From NCBI GenBank assembly GCA_945905815.1, contig CAMDQH010000003.1:25298-89297 (forward strand): DNA of 64,000 nt, given 5' to 3'. A program made the position numbers and the translations under genes. Each line of letters starts with the position of its first letter. Position 1 is the stretch's first letter. Under the pieces are notes generated by a model. That model did not search any database. It saw nothing but the letters and a program-made list of their open reading frames with translations, and was not told the DNA's origin. Of the stretch, positions 35,259-43,874 are shown one piece after another. The DNA comes from Bacteriovorax stolpii (GTDB taxonomy: Bacteria > Bdellovibrionota > Bacteriovoracia > Bacteriovoracales > Bacteriovoracaceae).

Positions 35259-35675
35259 ATGGGGATGAACCTCGGTGGTAAGAAAGGTCCGGTCTCAGAA
35301 ATTAACGTAACCCCGCTAGTGGACGTGATGTTAGTTCTTTTGGTTATTTTCATGGTGACGACACCCATGCTTATCAGCGGAATCGATCTCAAATTACCCA
35401 AAACACAGAAAGTTAATAATCTGGGATTAAAACCCGAACTTGTGATTTTATCTATTACTTCCGGGGAACAGTATTACCTTGGTAAAAGTCTGGTTACTTC
35501 AAAAGATTTGATTCCATCAATCCTGAAACAATTTAAAAAGAATGATACCGATATTATTTATCTTCGTGCTGACTACAAACTGAAATATGAGAAAGTTGCC
35601 AAGCTTATGGCAAGTCTGAAGAAGGCCGGGGTGAGTAATATCGCTTTGGTTACAGAAGTGGAGAATGCTCAATAA
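35259..35675 (+). CDS. tolR: TolR/ExbD-type motor subunit
   Basis: A 138-residue protein with one N-terminal helix carrying the proton-binding Asp in NVTPLVDVMLVLLVIFMV and a periplasmic domain typical of TolR/ExbD. It sits between TolQ and the TonB/TolA-like protein in canonical order, with the next gene starting immediately at its stop. Confidence 0.95.
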   Translation: MGMNLGGKKGPVSEINVTPLVDVMLVLLVIFMVTTPMLISGIDLKLPKTQKVNNLGLKPELVILSITSGEQYYLGKSLVTSKDLIPSILKQFKKNDTDIIYLRADYKLKYEKVAKLMASLKKAGVSNIALVTEVENAQ

Positions 35676-36473
35676 ATGTTTAGTGCAACGATGACAGATC
35701 AAAAATTTACAAGAAATTTTATGATCTCCCTTGGAGTTCATCTTCTCCTTGTCCTTGTTGCTTACATCGCTGGCTCAACTATTCTCAATGTCTTATCAAG
35801 CAACAATAACGTAGAAATTATCCGCTCTTCAATTCGAGTCGATGTCGTTGGAATGCCTAAGTTCACGATCAAAGAGCTCAAAGAAATTCAAGATGAACCT
35901 ATTGCGAAAGCTGAGCCTGAAGTTCAGGGGGCAAAGTTAGAAACAACAGTTAAAGACGAAGCTCAGGATGTTATTAAAAAAGATGATCTAGTCATACAGG
36001 AGAAAGGGACGAAGAAAAAATCTTCGTTTATGAATCTTATTACTGATTATTCGAGTAAAAAAGTATCCGCTTCTGAGAACAAAAAAGGCAAAATAAAATC
36101 AAGTAATAAAAATCTAGATTCACTTATCATTGAAGGTAATAGACTCTCGAAAGGTTCGGCTTTGGTAGGGGATTATACCAATGAGCAAACCTCTGAATTC
36201 TCGGCCTATGTTCAGACCCTTCCCGAGTTAGTAAGGATACATTGGAAGCTTCCAACTTATCTGATGAATCAGAATCTAAAATGCAAGATTGCTATATATT
36301 TATCTGCGTCTGGTGAAGTCGTAAAAACAGATTTAATAGAAACATCCGGTCAAAATGAGTTTGATGCACGTGCCGAAAAGGCCATTCGTGACGCTTCCCC
36401 TTTTCCGAAACCTGAAGCATCCGTTGCTCCGAGGTTAGCGAATTCAGGAATTATCCTGAAATTCCCTCTTTGA
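35676..36473 (+). CDS. TonB/TolA-like energy transducer
   Basis: A 265-residue protein with one N-terminal membrane helix (residues ~12-33), a Lys/Glu-rich periplasmic linker, and a C-terminal TonB/TolA-type domain: 'VRIHWKLPTYLMNQNLKCKI' followed by LSASGEVVKTDLIETSG and FPKPE. Being between tolR and tolB, it most probably serves as TolA, linking the motor to TolB/Pal. Confidence 0.88.
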   Translation: MFSATMTDQKFTRNFMISLGVHLLLVLVAYIAGSTILNVLSSNNNVEIIRSSIRVDVVGMPKFTIKELKEIQDEPIAKAEPEVQGAKLETTVKDEAQDVIKKDDLVIQEKGTKKKSSFMNLITDYSSKKVSASENKKGKIKSSNKNLDSLIIEGNRLSKGSALVGDYTNEQTSEFSAYVQTLPELVRIHWKLPTYLMNQNLKCKIAIYLSASGEVVKTDLIETSGQNEFDARAEKAIRDASPFPKPEASVAPRLANSGIILKFPL

Positions 36474-36481
36474 GGTACTTT

Positions 36482-37834
36482 ATGAAATTGATTCTCATTA
36501 TGTTTATTCTTTTATTTCAGGTTAATGCTTTTGCTCAAATGGCAGTAGCAGAGATTGCAGTGGGTGAGGCAAGTGTTGATAAAGATAAATTCGTTATTGA
36601 TGACGCCGAAATGGAATCTTTGGGTGGAGATCAGAAAAGTCTCTCGAATGAATTAATTGATATCCTCCGTAATGATTTTGTTTTCTATAAGCACAAGTTC
36701 AACAATGTAGATTATTCAGATAAAGGACAAGCAAGTTATTCCAAGCCAAATCTTACAAAGTGGAAAGAAAGCGGAATTACCTATTTTGTGGCTTCACATA
36801 TTTCATCTTCTTCAGGGGGAATTAAAGCTACATTTAAAGCTTGGAGTGTTCTGACTGGTAAAGAAATTTTCACTCAAACTTTTAAAATACAGCGAAATAA
36901 TATTCGTCACATGGGTCACCAGATTGCTGATGGAATATATCGCGCAGTCTCAGGCAAAACCTCCATTTTTAATTCTAAAATAGTTTTTGTCTCTGATCGA
37001 GGGACTCATGGAAAAGGTACGGTAAAAGAACTTTATATAATGGACTTTGATGGAAATAGAGTCGAAAAGCTTACGCATTTTAATTCTGTCGTACTTTCTC
37101 CTTCCGTTGCTCCTGATAATTCAAAAATTATGTTTTCGGTCATTGCATCTCATAAGGAAGTTTCACGAAACAAAGTTCGAATCATTAAAAATATCGATTT
37201 AAAAATGTACGATTTAAAAAATAAATCTTTCAGTACGATTTCAGACAAGCCAGGGATTAATTCAGGAGCGATTTTTAGCTCTTCAGGCGATTTGATTTAT
37301 TTAACGCTTTCTTTTAAAGGTAATGCTGATATTTATGAAATGCAGGTAGGTTCAGGTAAGATGAGAAATGTCACATCTCATTATGCTGACGATGTTGACC
37401 CATCAATCACTCAAGACGGATCACTAATGACTTTTCTTTCCAACCGCGCTGGCCGTGCTCATATATATACAATGGATCCATCGCATCCTGATAAAGGCGT
37501 AAAAAGAATTTCATTCGTAGGTCAGTTTAATTCGGCACCACGATTTTCTCCTGATGGTAAGGATATAGTGTTCAGTTCTTGGATTGATTCTGGTTTCGAT
37601 CTCTACCGGATAGCCGCTGACGGTAATAACCTGGTCCGTCTAACTAAGGATTTTGGATCAAACGAAGAAGCTTCTTACTCTTTAGACGGGGAATTCATTG
37701 TTTTTACTAGCAAGAGGGTCCTGTCCCGCACTAAGGCCGTACAAGATATCTACATCATGAATCGAGATGGTGAGATTTTGGGCCAATTAACCCAAGATTT
37801 CGGTAGTTGCTACTCCGCAAAGTTTACTAACTAG
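36482..37834 (+). CDS. tolB: TolB-like periplasmic beta-propeller
   Basis: About 450 residues. The ATG at 36482 (GAGGT upstream, signal peptide MKLILIMFILLFQVNAFA) is preferred to an upstream TTG. An N-terminal alpha/beta domain (to ~residue 150) is followed by a propeller of repeated 'LYIMDFDGNRVEKLTHF', 'PSVAPDNSKIMFSV', 'PRFSPDGKDIVFSS' units, the hallmark of TolB. TolB recycles Pal during cell constriction. No pal gene follows; the next gene is a regulator with its own promoter. Confidence 0.94.
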   Translation: MKLILIMFILLFQVNAFAQMAVAEIAVGEASVDKDKFVIDDAEMESLGGDQKSLSNELIDILRNDFVFYKHKFNNVDYSDKGQASYSKPNLTKWKESGITYFVASHISSSSGGIKATFKAWSVLTGKEIFTQTFKIQRNNIRHMGHQIADGIYRAVSGKTSIFNSKIVFVSDRGTHGKGTVKELYIMDFDGNRVEKLTHFNSVVLSPSVAPDNSKIMFSVIASHKEVSRNKVRIIKNIDLKMYDLKNKSFSTISDKPGINSGAIFSSSGDLIYLTLSFKGNADIYEMQVGSGKMRNVTSHYADDVDPSITQDGSLMTFLSNRAGRAHIYTMDPSHPDKGVKRISFVGQFNSAPRFSPDGKDIVFSSWIDSGFDLYRIAADGNNLVRLTKDFGSNEEASYSLDGEFIVFTSKRVLSRTKAVQDIYIMNRDGEILGQLTQDFGSCYSAKFTN

Positions 37835-37886
37835 CCGAATTTACTGTTAAAAGTGAAGATTCCTTGAACACTGCAGCATTTTAGTC

Positions 37887-37915
37887 TTGTAAATTATTCA
37901 TACAAATTGTAATAT
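37887..37915 (+). promoter_or_regulatory. Candidate promoter of the NtrC-like regulator gene
   Basis: TTGTAA and TAATAT are separated by 17 bases, ~65 bases before the ATG. The preceding gap of 144 bases separates the regulator from tolB, so an own promoter is expected. Confidence 0.4.
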
Positions 37916-37978
37916 CTCCTCACTAACGCACTGTGTAAAATTTAAACAAACCGTGAATTAAGTGTAAAGGGGACAATC

Positions 37979-39466
37979 ATGAAAAACGCATCAAATCACA
38001 ACGAACTAGCAACTCTTTCGTCAGTTCTTTTATCGAACCTAGATGAAGTCGTGTTTTTTGCCAAGCTTACAGGCTTCGTTCAGGACATTATGGGCGAGCA
38101 CAAAGTTCTTGGTTTCGAAGTTCTTTCAGATGGTTGTACACGTCTTCTTTCAGAAAATGGTCAGGCCCTTTCTTCTGCTAAACTTTTAAACAAAGGCCAA
38201 GGCCTTTCTGGTTATGTCGCTCGTATGAAGAGAGCTTACTACTCAAACTCAGTTAAGCGTGATCCTATTGCTTCATCTGGCCACCGTGATGACAGCGTTG
38301 AAGCAGAACTTTGTGTTCCAGTAATGGTAGATGGAAGTGTAATCGGAACTATCAACGTTCAATCAATTAAAAAAGATAGAAGCTTTTCTGAACTAGATAT
38401 TGCAGCGATTAATGATATCCTGACTCAACTTCAATCTCCGATTCGTAATATGCACCTTTATCTCATGGCCAAAAATCTTAACCGTGAATTACAAACAAGA
38501 ATCGATGCTAAAGAAAAAGAATTATCAAACCGTGTAGAAATTCAAGTTACAAAAGGCCTTGAAGATAACTCGCAGATGATTGGTCTTTCTAAGAACTTCT
38601 TAGAAGTGGTTCAAACAGCGAAGAAAATTTCGACTCAAGATTTCCCAATCCTTCTCGAAGGCGCACACGGTGTAGGTAAGAAGATATTAGCTAAGAAAAT
38701 CCATACCTGGTCTGCGCGTAAGGGTGGCTGTGTGATTGCTTCTTGTTCAGCTCTTAACGAAGTTCAACTTGACCGCGAACTATTTAGCTCTAAAGGTCTG
38801 ATGGTTCAAGCAAACGGTGGAACACTTATAATTGATGATATCGGTCATACAACTCCACATATCCAAACAAAAATTCTTCGTGCAATGGTTGCCGGTGAAA
38901 TGAACACAGTTGATACCGATGAGAAAATTGCACTTAACATTCGTATCGTGGCCACTTCAAAAATCAGCCTTAAGAAATTAGTTGAAGAAGGTAAATTTAA
39001 AGAAGAACTTTTCTACAGATTGAATACAATTGCACTTCGCATCCCATCTCTTCGTGAACGTCAAGACGATGTAAAAGTTATGTCTGAATTCTTTCTTAAC
39101 CTTGGAAAATCTCAGCCAAAAGTTTTAACTTCTGGAGCGATTGAAAAGTTAACTTCATATTTTTGGCCAGGAAATGCTCACGAACTTAAAAACGTTATGG
39201 AGCGCACTTATATCCTAACAGACGGCCAATACATCGAAGCTTCTCACCTTCCTGACTTCGCTCAAGAAGTAAAAGTAGAAGTGGTGGTGGCAGCTGTTAA
39301 GTATGTTGAGTTCACACTTTTTGATCTTGAGAAAAAACATATCGTTGACACTCTTGGTCACTTAAATGGAAACAAGACTCGTGCTGCAAAAGCCCTTGGA
39401 ATTACTGTAAAAACTCTTTACAACAAACTTCATAGCTACGGAATGATCGAAGCACGTGAACAATAA
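37979..39466 (+). CDS. GAF-AAA+-Fis regulator lacking the GAFTGA loop
   Basis: A 495-residue NtrC-family protein. Residues ~15-160 are a GAF sensor domain (LLNKGQGLSGYVARMKRAYY, VIGTINVQS). The AAA+ domain (~195-425) has a variant Walker A (EGAHGVGKKILAKK), Walker B with sensor region (GGTLIIDDIGHTTPH) and the arginine-finger region LRERQDD. The GAFTGA loop that contacts sigma54 is absent: RELFSS runs directly into KGLMVQANGGTL. The C-terminus is a Fis-type helix-turn-helix (NKTRAAKALGITVKTLYNKL). It probably binds DNA but may not activate sigma54 (inference). Confidence 0.92.
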   Translation: MKNASNHNELATLSSVLLSNLDEVVFFAKLTGFVQDIMGEHKVLGFEVLSDGCTRLLSENGQALSSAKLLNKGQGLSGYVARMKRAYYSNSVKRDPIASSGHRDDSVEAELCVPVMVDGSVIGTINVQSIKKDRSFSELDIAAINDILTQLQSPIRNMHLYLMAKNLNRELQTRIDAKEKELSNRVEIQVTKGLEDNSQMIGLSKNFLEVVQTAKKISTQDFPILLEGAHGVGKKILAKKIHTWSARKGGCVIASCSALNEVQLDRELFSSKGLMVQANGGTLIIDDIGHTTPHIQTKILRAMVAGEMNTVDTDEKIALNIRIVATSKISLKKLVEEGKFKEELFYRLNTIALRIPSLRERQDDVKVMSEFFLNLGKSQPKVLTSGAIEKLTSYFWPGNAHELKNVMERTYILTDGQYIEASHLPDFAQEVKVEVVVAAVKYVEFTLFDLEKKHIVDTLGHLNGNKTRAAKALGITVKTLYNKLHSYGMIEAREQ

Positions 39467-39523
39467 GAAATGTTGAAGAGTTGAGTTGATAAAAGTAAAA
39501 TAACACGAATCCTAGGAGTATTT

Positions 39524-39736
39524 ATGTCTAAAATAGTAAATCTTGATGAAAAAGCCGGTGTGGCACCTGAAGTAATGACACTTAAAAACTTCCGCACCAA
39601 CGGTGATATTGAAAACTTTTACCGATACATCCATGAGAATGGTCTGCGCCGCGAAGCTTTCATGTTGATGGAATACGCCATCAGTAAAGTGGCCAAGTCA
39701 CGCAAAACGAAAAAGAAGACATCAACTTTTCATTAA
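39524..39736 (+). CDS. Small basic protein downstream of the regulator
   Basis: A 70-residue protein, not recognised. CTAGGAG lies before the ATG. The N-terminal half is acidic or neutral and helical (TNGDIENFYRYIHENGLRR); the end is strongly basic (KVAKSRKTKKKTSTFH), suggesting nucleic-acid or membrane contact. It lies 57 bases after the regulator and before a strong terminator, so the two probably share a transcript. Confidence 0.7.
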   Translation: MSKIVNLDEKAGVAPEVMTLKNFRTNGDIENFYRYIHENGLRREAFMLMEYAISKVAKSRKTKKKTSTFH

Positions 39737-39755
39737 AAAAAATTAAGATCTAATA

Positions 39756-39785
39756 GGGGCCCAAGGTTTGGGCCCCTTTTTATTT
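39756..39785 (+). terminator. Rho-independent terminator
   Basis: GGGGCCCA/TGGGCCCC makes an 8-bp stem with a 5-base loop, followed by a T run. Confidence 0.92.
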
Positions 39786-39796
39786 TCGCAGGACAC

Positions 39797-41224
39797 ATGG
39801 AAGTTAGTTCAAAAAGCAAAATCATCTTCGATCCTCTTTATGGGTTTATCCACCTTTCAAATTTAGAGTGGGAGATCATTCACACTCCATTTTACCAACG
39901 CCTTAGGTGGATTAAGCAGCTAGGCTTCACATTCTATACATTTCCTGGCGCGGAACATTCTCGTTATGGTCATTCGATTGGCGTGATGTTTAACGCTCAT
40001 AAAATTCTGCAGCGACTAGGTAGAGGCGTTTCTGAGGTGGAACTGTTTGATGACAAGATACAGTCTTCACAGAAGGTATTTCACCAAAGTATTCGTCTGG
40101 CGGCACTTCTGCACGATCTGGGAACATTTATGTTCTCTCACACGACTGAAATGGCCTATATCCGTTATGGTGAAACAACTCATGAGAAAAATGGGAAAGG
40201 TCATCCCGATGATCATGAACATCTTGGCTCTTACATCATTAAAAATACTGATTATCCCGGCGGCGTTACCTATATTTTGAAAAAGTATCATCTGGATCCA
40301 CAGAAAATTTCCAATTTAGTTAAGGGAAATGATTCGAGCATCCTTGCGAATCAAATTCTACATTCTGAGGTGGATTGTGATCGCATGGATTATTTATTGA
40401 GAGATGCTCATTATTCAGGAATTAAATATGGAACGTATGATCGGGATTATTTGCTTCACCATTTTAAAGTCGCTACCGTAAACGGTCATGAAGTCCTAGC
40501 TATCAATCATAATGCTCTTCACGCTGTTGAGGATTTTCTCATGGCCCGTTTTGCTTGGTACTCTCAAGTTATCCGTTCAGCTCGCGGGGCCAGATTTGAT
40601 GCCATAGCAGAAGAGCTTTGCTTTTATATGTTGGAGAAGGGGAAGGTTTACTCCTACTCTCAACTGATGGAGATGATCACGCACGATCCAGAAAAGTTTT
40701 ATACTTTTAATGACCAATATTTTATGACTCAAGTTCATCACTGCTACTCAAGCGGTTTTTTTGATAAAAATCCACGCATCAAAGACCTTGCGTTTTCTTT
40801 GCTTTTTGGAAAAGCACCTCGAACAGTAAAGTGCGAAGAATTCAAACAGCGTATTCTTAGTCAGGATGAAGATCATGTTTACGATAAAATAGTTAAACGT
40901 GCAGAAGAAAAAATTAAAGAGATCAAGGATATCATAAGAAAGAAAGGCACAGAAAAAGACTGGATTGTTGAAGATTTACCAAAGAAAAATATTATTTTTG
41001 TTAAATCTCGTAAAAAATTAGTAAAGTCAAAATCCCAAGAAAACCTCTTACTCGAAAGAGACCCTGCTAAGATTTTAATGGAAGATGGAGACGTGAAACT
41101 TTTGGGTGATGTTGAAAACTCTATAATTAGTGATCTTCAAACCAAATTTAACTTCGTGCCTAACGTCTATTGCTCTGATTCGGCCTATGAACTCTTGAAA
41201 AAAGAGGGGATAATACCCGGCTAG
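39797..41224 (+). CDS. HD-domain phosphohydrolase (SAMHD1/dGTPase-like)
   Basis: A 475-residue protein. The N-terminal ~300 residues fit the large HD family containing dNTP triphosphohydrolases: YGFIHLSNLEWEIIHTPFYQ, RLRWIKQLG, the first metal His in EHSRYGHSIGV, the HD pair in LAALLHDLGTFMFSH and the distal Asp region SEVDCDRMDYLLRDA. The C-terminal part is Lys-rich and unrecognised. Likely a nucleotide phosphohydrolase; the substrate is not certain. CAGGA precedes the start. Confidence 0.87.
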   Translation: MEVSSKSKIIFDPLYGFIHLSNLEWEIIHTPFYQRLRWIKQLGFTFYTFPGAEHSRYGHSIGVMFNAHKILQRLGRGVSEVELFDDKIQSSQKVFHQSIRLAALLHDLGTFMFSHTTEMAYIRYGETTHEKNGKGHPDDHEHLGSYIIKNTDYPGGVTYILKKYHLDPQKISNLVKGNDSSILANQILHSEVDCDRMDYLLRDAHYSGIKYGTYDRDYLLHHFKVATVNGHEVLAINHNALHAVEDFLMARFAWYSQVIRSARGARFDAIAEELCFYMLEKGKVYSYSQLMEMITHDPEKFYTFNDQYFMTQVHHCYSSGFFDKNPRIKDLAFSLLFGKAPRTVKCEEFKQRILSQDEDHVYDKIVKRAEEKIKEIKDIIRKKGTEKDWIVEDLPKKNIIFVKSRKKLVKSKSQENLLLERDPAKILMEDGDVKLLGDVENSIISDLQTKFNFVPNVYCSDSAYELLKKEGIIPG

Positions 41225-41254
41225 AGTTGTCAGGTATGCGCTTGACTCGTAACC

Positions 41255-41284
41255 TTTACTTTCCGTTTTGTCTCTCGGTACAAT
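41255..41284 (+). promoter_or_regulatory. Candidate promoter for the ftsE-ftsX-envC unit
   Basis: TTTACT and TACAAT (5/6 match to the -10 consensus) are 18 bases apart in the short gap before ftsE. Judged by eye. Confidence 0.35.
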
Positions 41285-41300
41285 GTTTGCATAACGTTAA

Positions 41301-42056
41301 ATGGGTGCCATGATGGGGCCCGAAAAGTATAGGCAGGTTTCAAGGATGTTAACCGGTCGGCTTCCACAACAAGGTCGGACTCAACAGGGGTCAACTAATC
41401 AGAATTATTTATTTCACCTCGATAATCTCTCGGTGGAGTATGGTTCTATTAAGGCACTGAAGTCAGTGCAGCTTACTGTATATCCCGGCGAAATTTTGTT
41501 CCTAACTGGTCCTTCTGGTGCCGGAAAGACATCACTTCTGAATGTGCTGGGTGGATATTTAGAGCCAACTTCCGGAAAAGCCATTTTACCTCATCAGCGT
41601 TCCACCAAACATTTTGTTTCATCAGTATTTCAAGATCTTCGCTTACTTCAAAAGAAAAGTTGTGAAGATAATATGTGGATGGCGTACGACTCCTCACTTT
41701 ATGACAGTAAAAATGACTATTATCGAGAGATGGAAGATCTTTCTCGCTTGCTAGGCGTTTATGATCATTTAAATCAAAAAATTGAAGATTGTAACGGTGG
41801 CCTCAAGCAAAAAGTTGCTATGATACGCGCCCTTCTTTCTAAACCGACCGCCTTGTTGGCGGATGAACCAACGAGTTCTCTGGATAAAGAAAGTTCTTAT
41901 CGTTTGTTCGAAGTTTTAAATCATTTCAATCAAAAGAAAGGTTTGACCCTTATTTGGGCCACACATAATAAAGAACTCATTAAGCAGTTTCCAGGCAAGA
42001 TTGCTCATCTTGATCAGGGTCGCTTGGTGTATTCGGGGCACGCATGTTTTATTTAA
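41301..42056 (+). CDS. ftsE: FtsE-like ABC ATPase
   Basis: A 251-residue ATPase paired with FtsX. Walker A is GPSGAGKTS (near residue 72), Walker B is ALLADEPTSSLD and the H-loop is WATHN. The signature motif is unusual: CNGGLKQKVAMIRALL in place of LSGGQ-type. The N-terminal ~35 residues precede the ABC fold and the start is uncertain: the ATG at 41301 is listed, but an ATG at 41346 after CAAGG is also possible. FtsEX couples divisome signals to periplasmic wall hydrolysis. It overlaps ftsX by 13 bases. Confidence 0.85.
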   Translation: MGAMMGPEKYRQVSRMLTGRLPQQGRTQQGSTNQNYLFHLDNLSVEYGSIKALKSVQLTVYPGEILFLTGPSGAGKTSLLNVLGGYLEPTSGKAILPHQRSTKHFVSSVFQDLRLLQKKSCEDNMWMAYDSSLYDSKNDYYREMEDLSRLLGVYDHLNQKIEDCNGGLKQKVAMIRALLSKPTALLADEPTSSLDKESSYRLFEVLNHFNQKKGLTLIWATHNKELIKQFPGKIAHLDQGRLVYSGHACFI

Positions 42057-42844
42057 ATGAATTTTTTAAATCATTGGGTGAATCTCTTATTCGTGGATTT
42101 AGTTTCTTTTTCTTTTCCTGTCTTCTTGCCTTTAGTTTGACTCATAGACCTTGGATTGCAGAGGTTGTGGAAAAAATCACACCTGAAAAAATCGTAAATC
42201 CGTATTTTGTTGCTGTGATGGATGAAAAAGTCGATGCGCTAAAGCTTAACAGGCTGATTGGTAATCTACCTGGAGTCTTGAGCATTACAGACAAGACCTA
42301 TGAAGAGAGCAGAGGAAAATTAAATCAATTGGTAAGTGAGCTTGGATCTGATTATCAAGTAAATTCAGATTTGATGAACTTTAAGTCAGTTCGAATTTCT
42401 CTCAACCCATCTTTGTCACAAGAAAGCTTAGATTTTTTGAGAGAGCAAGTAGTTAAGTTCGGTGGTAAAGATCATCTGACTGCAACTGATGTTAAATATC
42501 CTGAAATCACAAACGTTATGAAAACTCATCCATTTTATAAATTTATCGGGAAGGCCGGTGATTGGGGAGTAATCGCTCTCGTTGCAATTTGTTGGATTAT
42601 TAGTTTCTGGCTTAGCTATGATCTTTTCAGATCAAGGTCATATATTATTGAAAAATTTCAACGAAAAAAACTTGTGGCATCAAAAACGATTGCTGTTGGA
42701 CTATCTGTTGTTGTAGTTACTTTTAGCGCTTTAGGTCTTTTGAATGGAACATTAAAATTCTTTGATACGATTATTTTACTAATGGTGTTTTCCGTTTTTT
42801 GGACATTTTCGATGCAAGACTGGAGATGGAAACCCACTTTATGA
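42044..42844 (+). CDS. ftsX: FtsX-like permease subunit
   Basis: A 266-residue protein with the FtsX layout: one N-terminal helix (residues ~13-33), a periplasmic domain of ~130 residues (LIGNLPGVLSITDKTYEES) and three C-terminal helices near 170-190, 210-230 and 235-255. It binds a periplasmic hydrolase activator, which here is the next gene; the two overlap by four bases (ATGA). Confidence 0.87.
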   Translation: MFYLNEFFKSLGESLIRGFSFFFFSCLLAFSLTHRPWIAEVVEKITPEKIVNPYFVAVMDEKVDALKLNRLIGNLPGVLSITDKTYEESRGKLNQLVSELGSDYQVNSDLMNFKSVRISLNPSLSQESLDFLREQVVKFGGKDHLTATDVKYPEITNVMKTHPFYKFIGKAGDWGVIALVAICWIISFWLSYDLFRSRSYIIEKFQRKKLVASKTIAVGLSVVVVTFSALGLLNGTLKFFDTIILLMVFSVFWTFSMQDWRWKPTL

Positions 42845-43848
42845 AATTGGCCGTAATTATCGGACTAACTTTCGCACTTACTGCTTCTGCATCCATTAAG
42901 GGACGCGAAGACGGACTTATTCATGCGCGCTCCGAAGTGATGGAGCTTGGGGCCAGACTTTCTTCGTTAGAAAAACAAATAGGCAGTAAAAATAATCTTT
43001 ATATTTCAAGTGTTGAACAGATTCGCCAATTCGAAGGCGATGTCAAACTATACAGAGACAAGCTCACCGAAATTCATGCTCAGGTTCATAAGGCACAGTC
43101 AGAGAACAAACAAATCTTTCAAAGCTATTTGATCGAGAGTGAAAATGAGGGGACTGAAGACTGGCAAAAGAAAGTTCATTTTGAGCTTCTTAAGCAAGCT
43201 CAGATAAAATTGAAGAATAAGGAAATTGAACTTATTTCCTTCGAAAATAAAGTAACTGAATTTGATGCTAAACTCGTTGGTCTCAGGACAAATGAAGAAG
43301 AGCTTTCACAGGTTATTAAAGAACTTGAGGATAGAAAAAAAGTTGCAATGGAACTTTATTTGTCAAAAGTGCAGAGTAAAAAACTCGCTGAGTCTAAAGT
43401 ACAAAAGATCAAACTAAGTCAAAAAATTGCTGAAGTTAAGAAAACTTTTTCTCTGGCCCCAATTGTTGAGAAAAGGCCTGATCGCTACTTCAAGAACCCT
43501 GTTGAGGATTTCTCTACTTACACTGCCAGTGCCAAGGGAGTTACGTTCAAATATAATTCCATTCAGCCAGTCAAGGCCGTAGGTGGAGGAAAGGTTGTTT
43601 TTGCTGGGGATCTTGCTAGTTATGGTCAAGTCGTTCTAATTGACCATGGTGGCGATTTACGAACGGTACTTCTAGGTAAAATGGACATTCGGGTTAAGAA
43701 AAATGACACGGTAAAAGATGGCGACACACTCGCTTATACCCAAAAAGACTCTAAAGAGGATCAAAATCTCTACTTTGAAGTACGGAAGAAAAATACCGCC
43801 CAAAACACTATTTTGTGGTTAGACCAGAATGGAGTGAGTAAAATCTAA
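42841..43848 (+). CDS. envC: EnvC-like coiled-coil protein with degenerate LytM domain
   Basis: About 335 residues. The start at 42841 (GGAG upstream, overlapping the ftsX stop) gives signal peptide MKLAVIIGLTFALTASAS. Residues ~20-205 are a long coiled coil; ~235-335 are an M23/LytM fold (KAVGGGKVVFAGDLASYGQV, DGDTLAYTQ). The catalytic zinc ligands are missing: the HxxxD position is lost and the normal HLHFEVR ending is NLYFEVR. Like E. coli EnvC it should activate, not itself catalyse, wall cleavage at the septum under FtsEX control. Confidence 0.88.
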   Translation: MKLAVIIGLTFALTASASIKGREDGLIHARSEVMELGARLSSLEKQIGSKNNLYISSVEQIRQFEGDVKLYRDKLTEIHAQVHKAQSENKQIFQSYLIESENEGTEDWQKKVHFELLKQAQIKLKNKEIELISFENKVTEFDAKLVGLRTNEEELSQVIKELEDRKKVAMELYLSKVQSKKLAESKVQKIKLSQKIAEVKKTFSLAPIVEKRPDRYFKNPVEDFSTYTASAKGVTFKYNSIQPVKAVGGGKVVFAGDLASYGQVVLIDHGGDLRTVLLGKMDIRVKKNDTVKDGDTLAYTQKDSKEDQNLYFEVRKKNTAQNTILWLDQNGVSKI

Positions 43849-43874
43849 GACTGATAATCAGTCTAGGAGTATTC

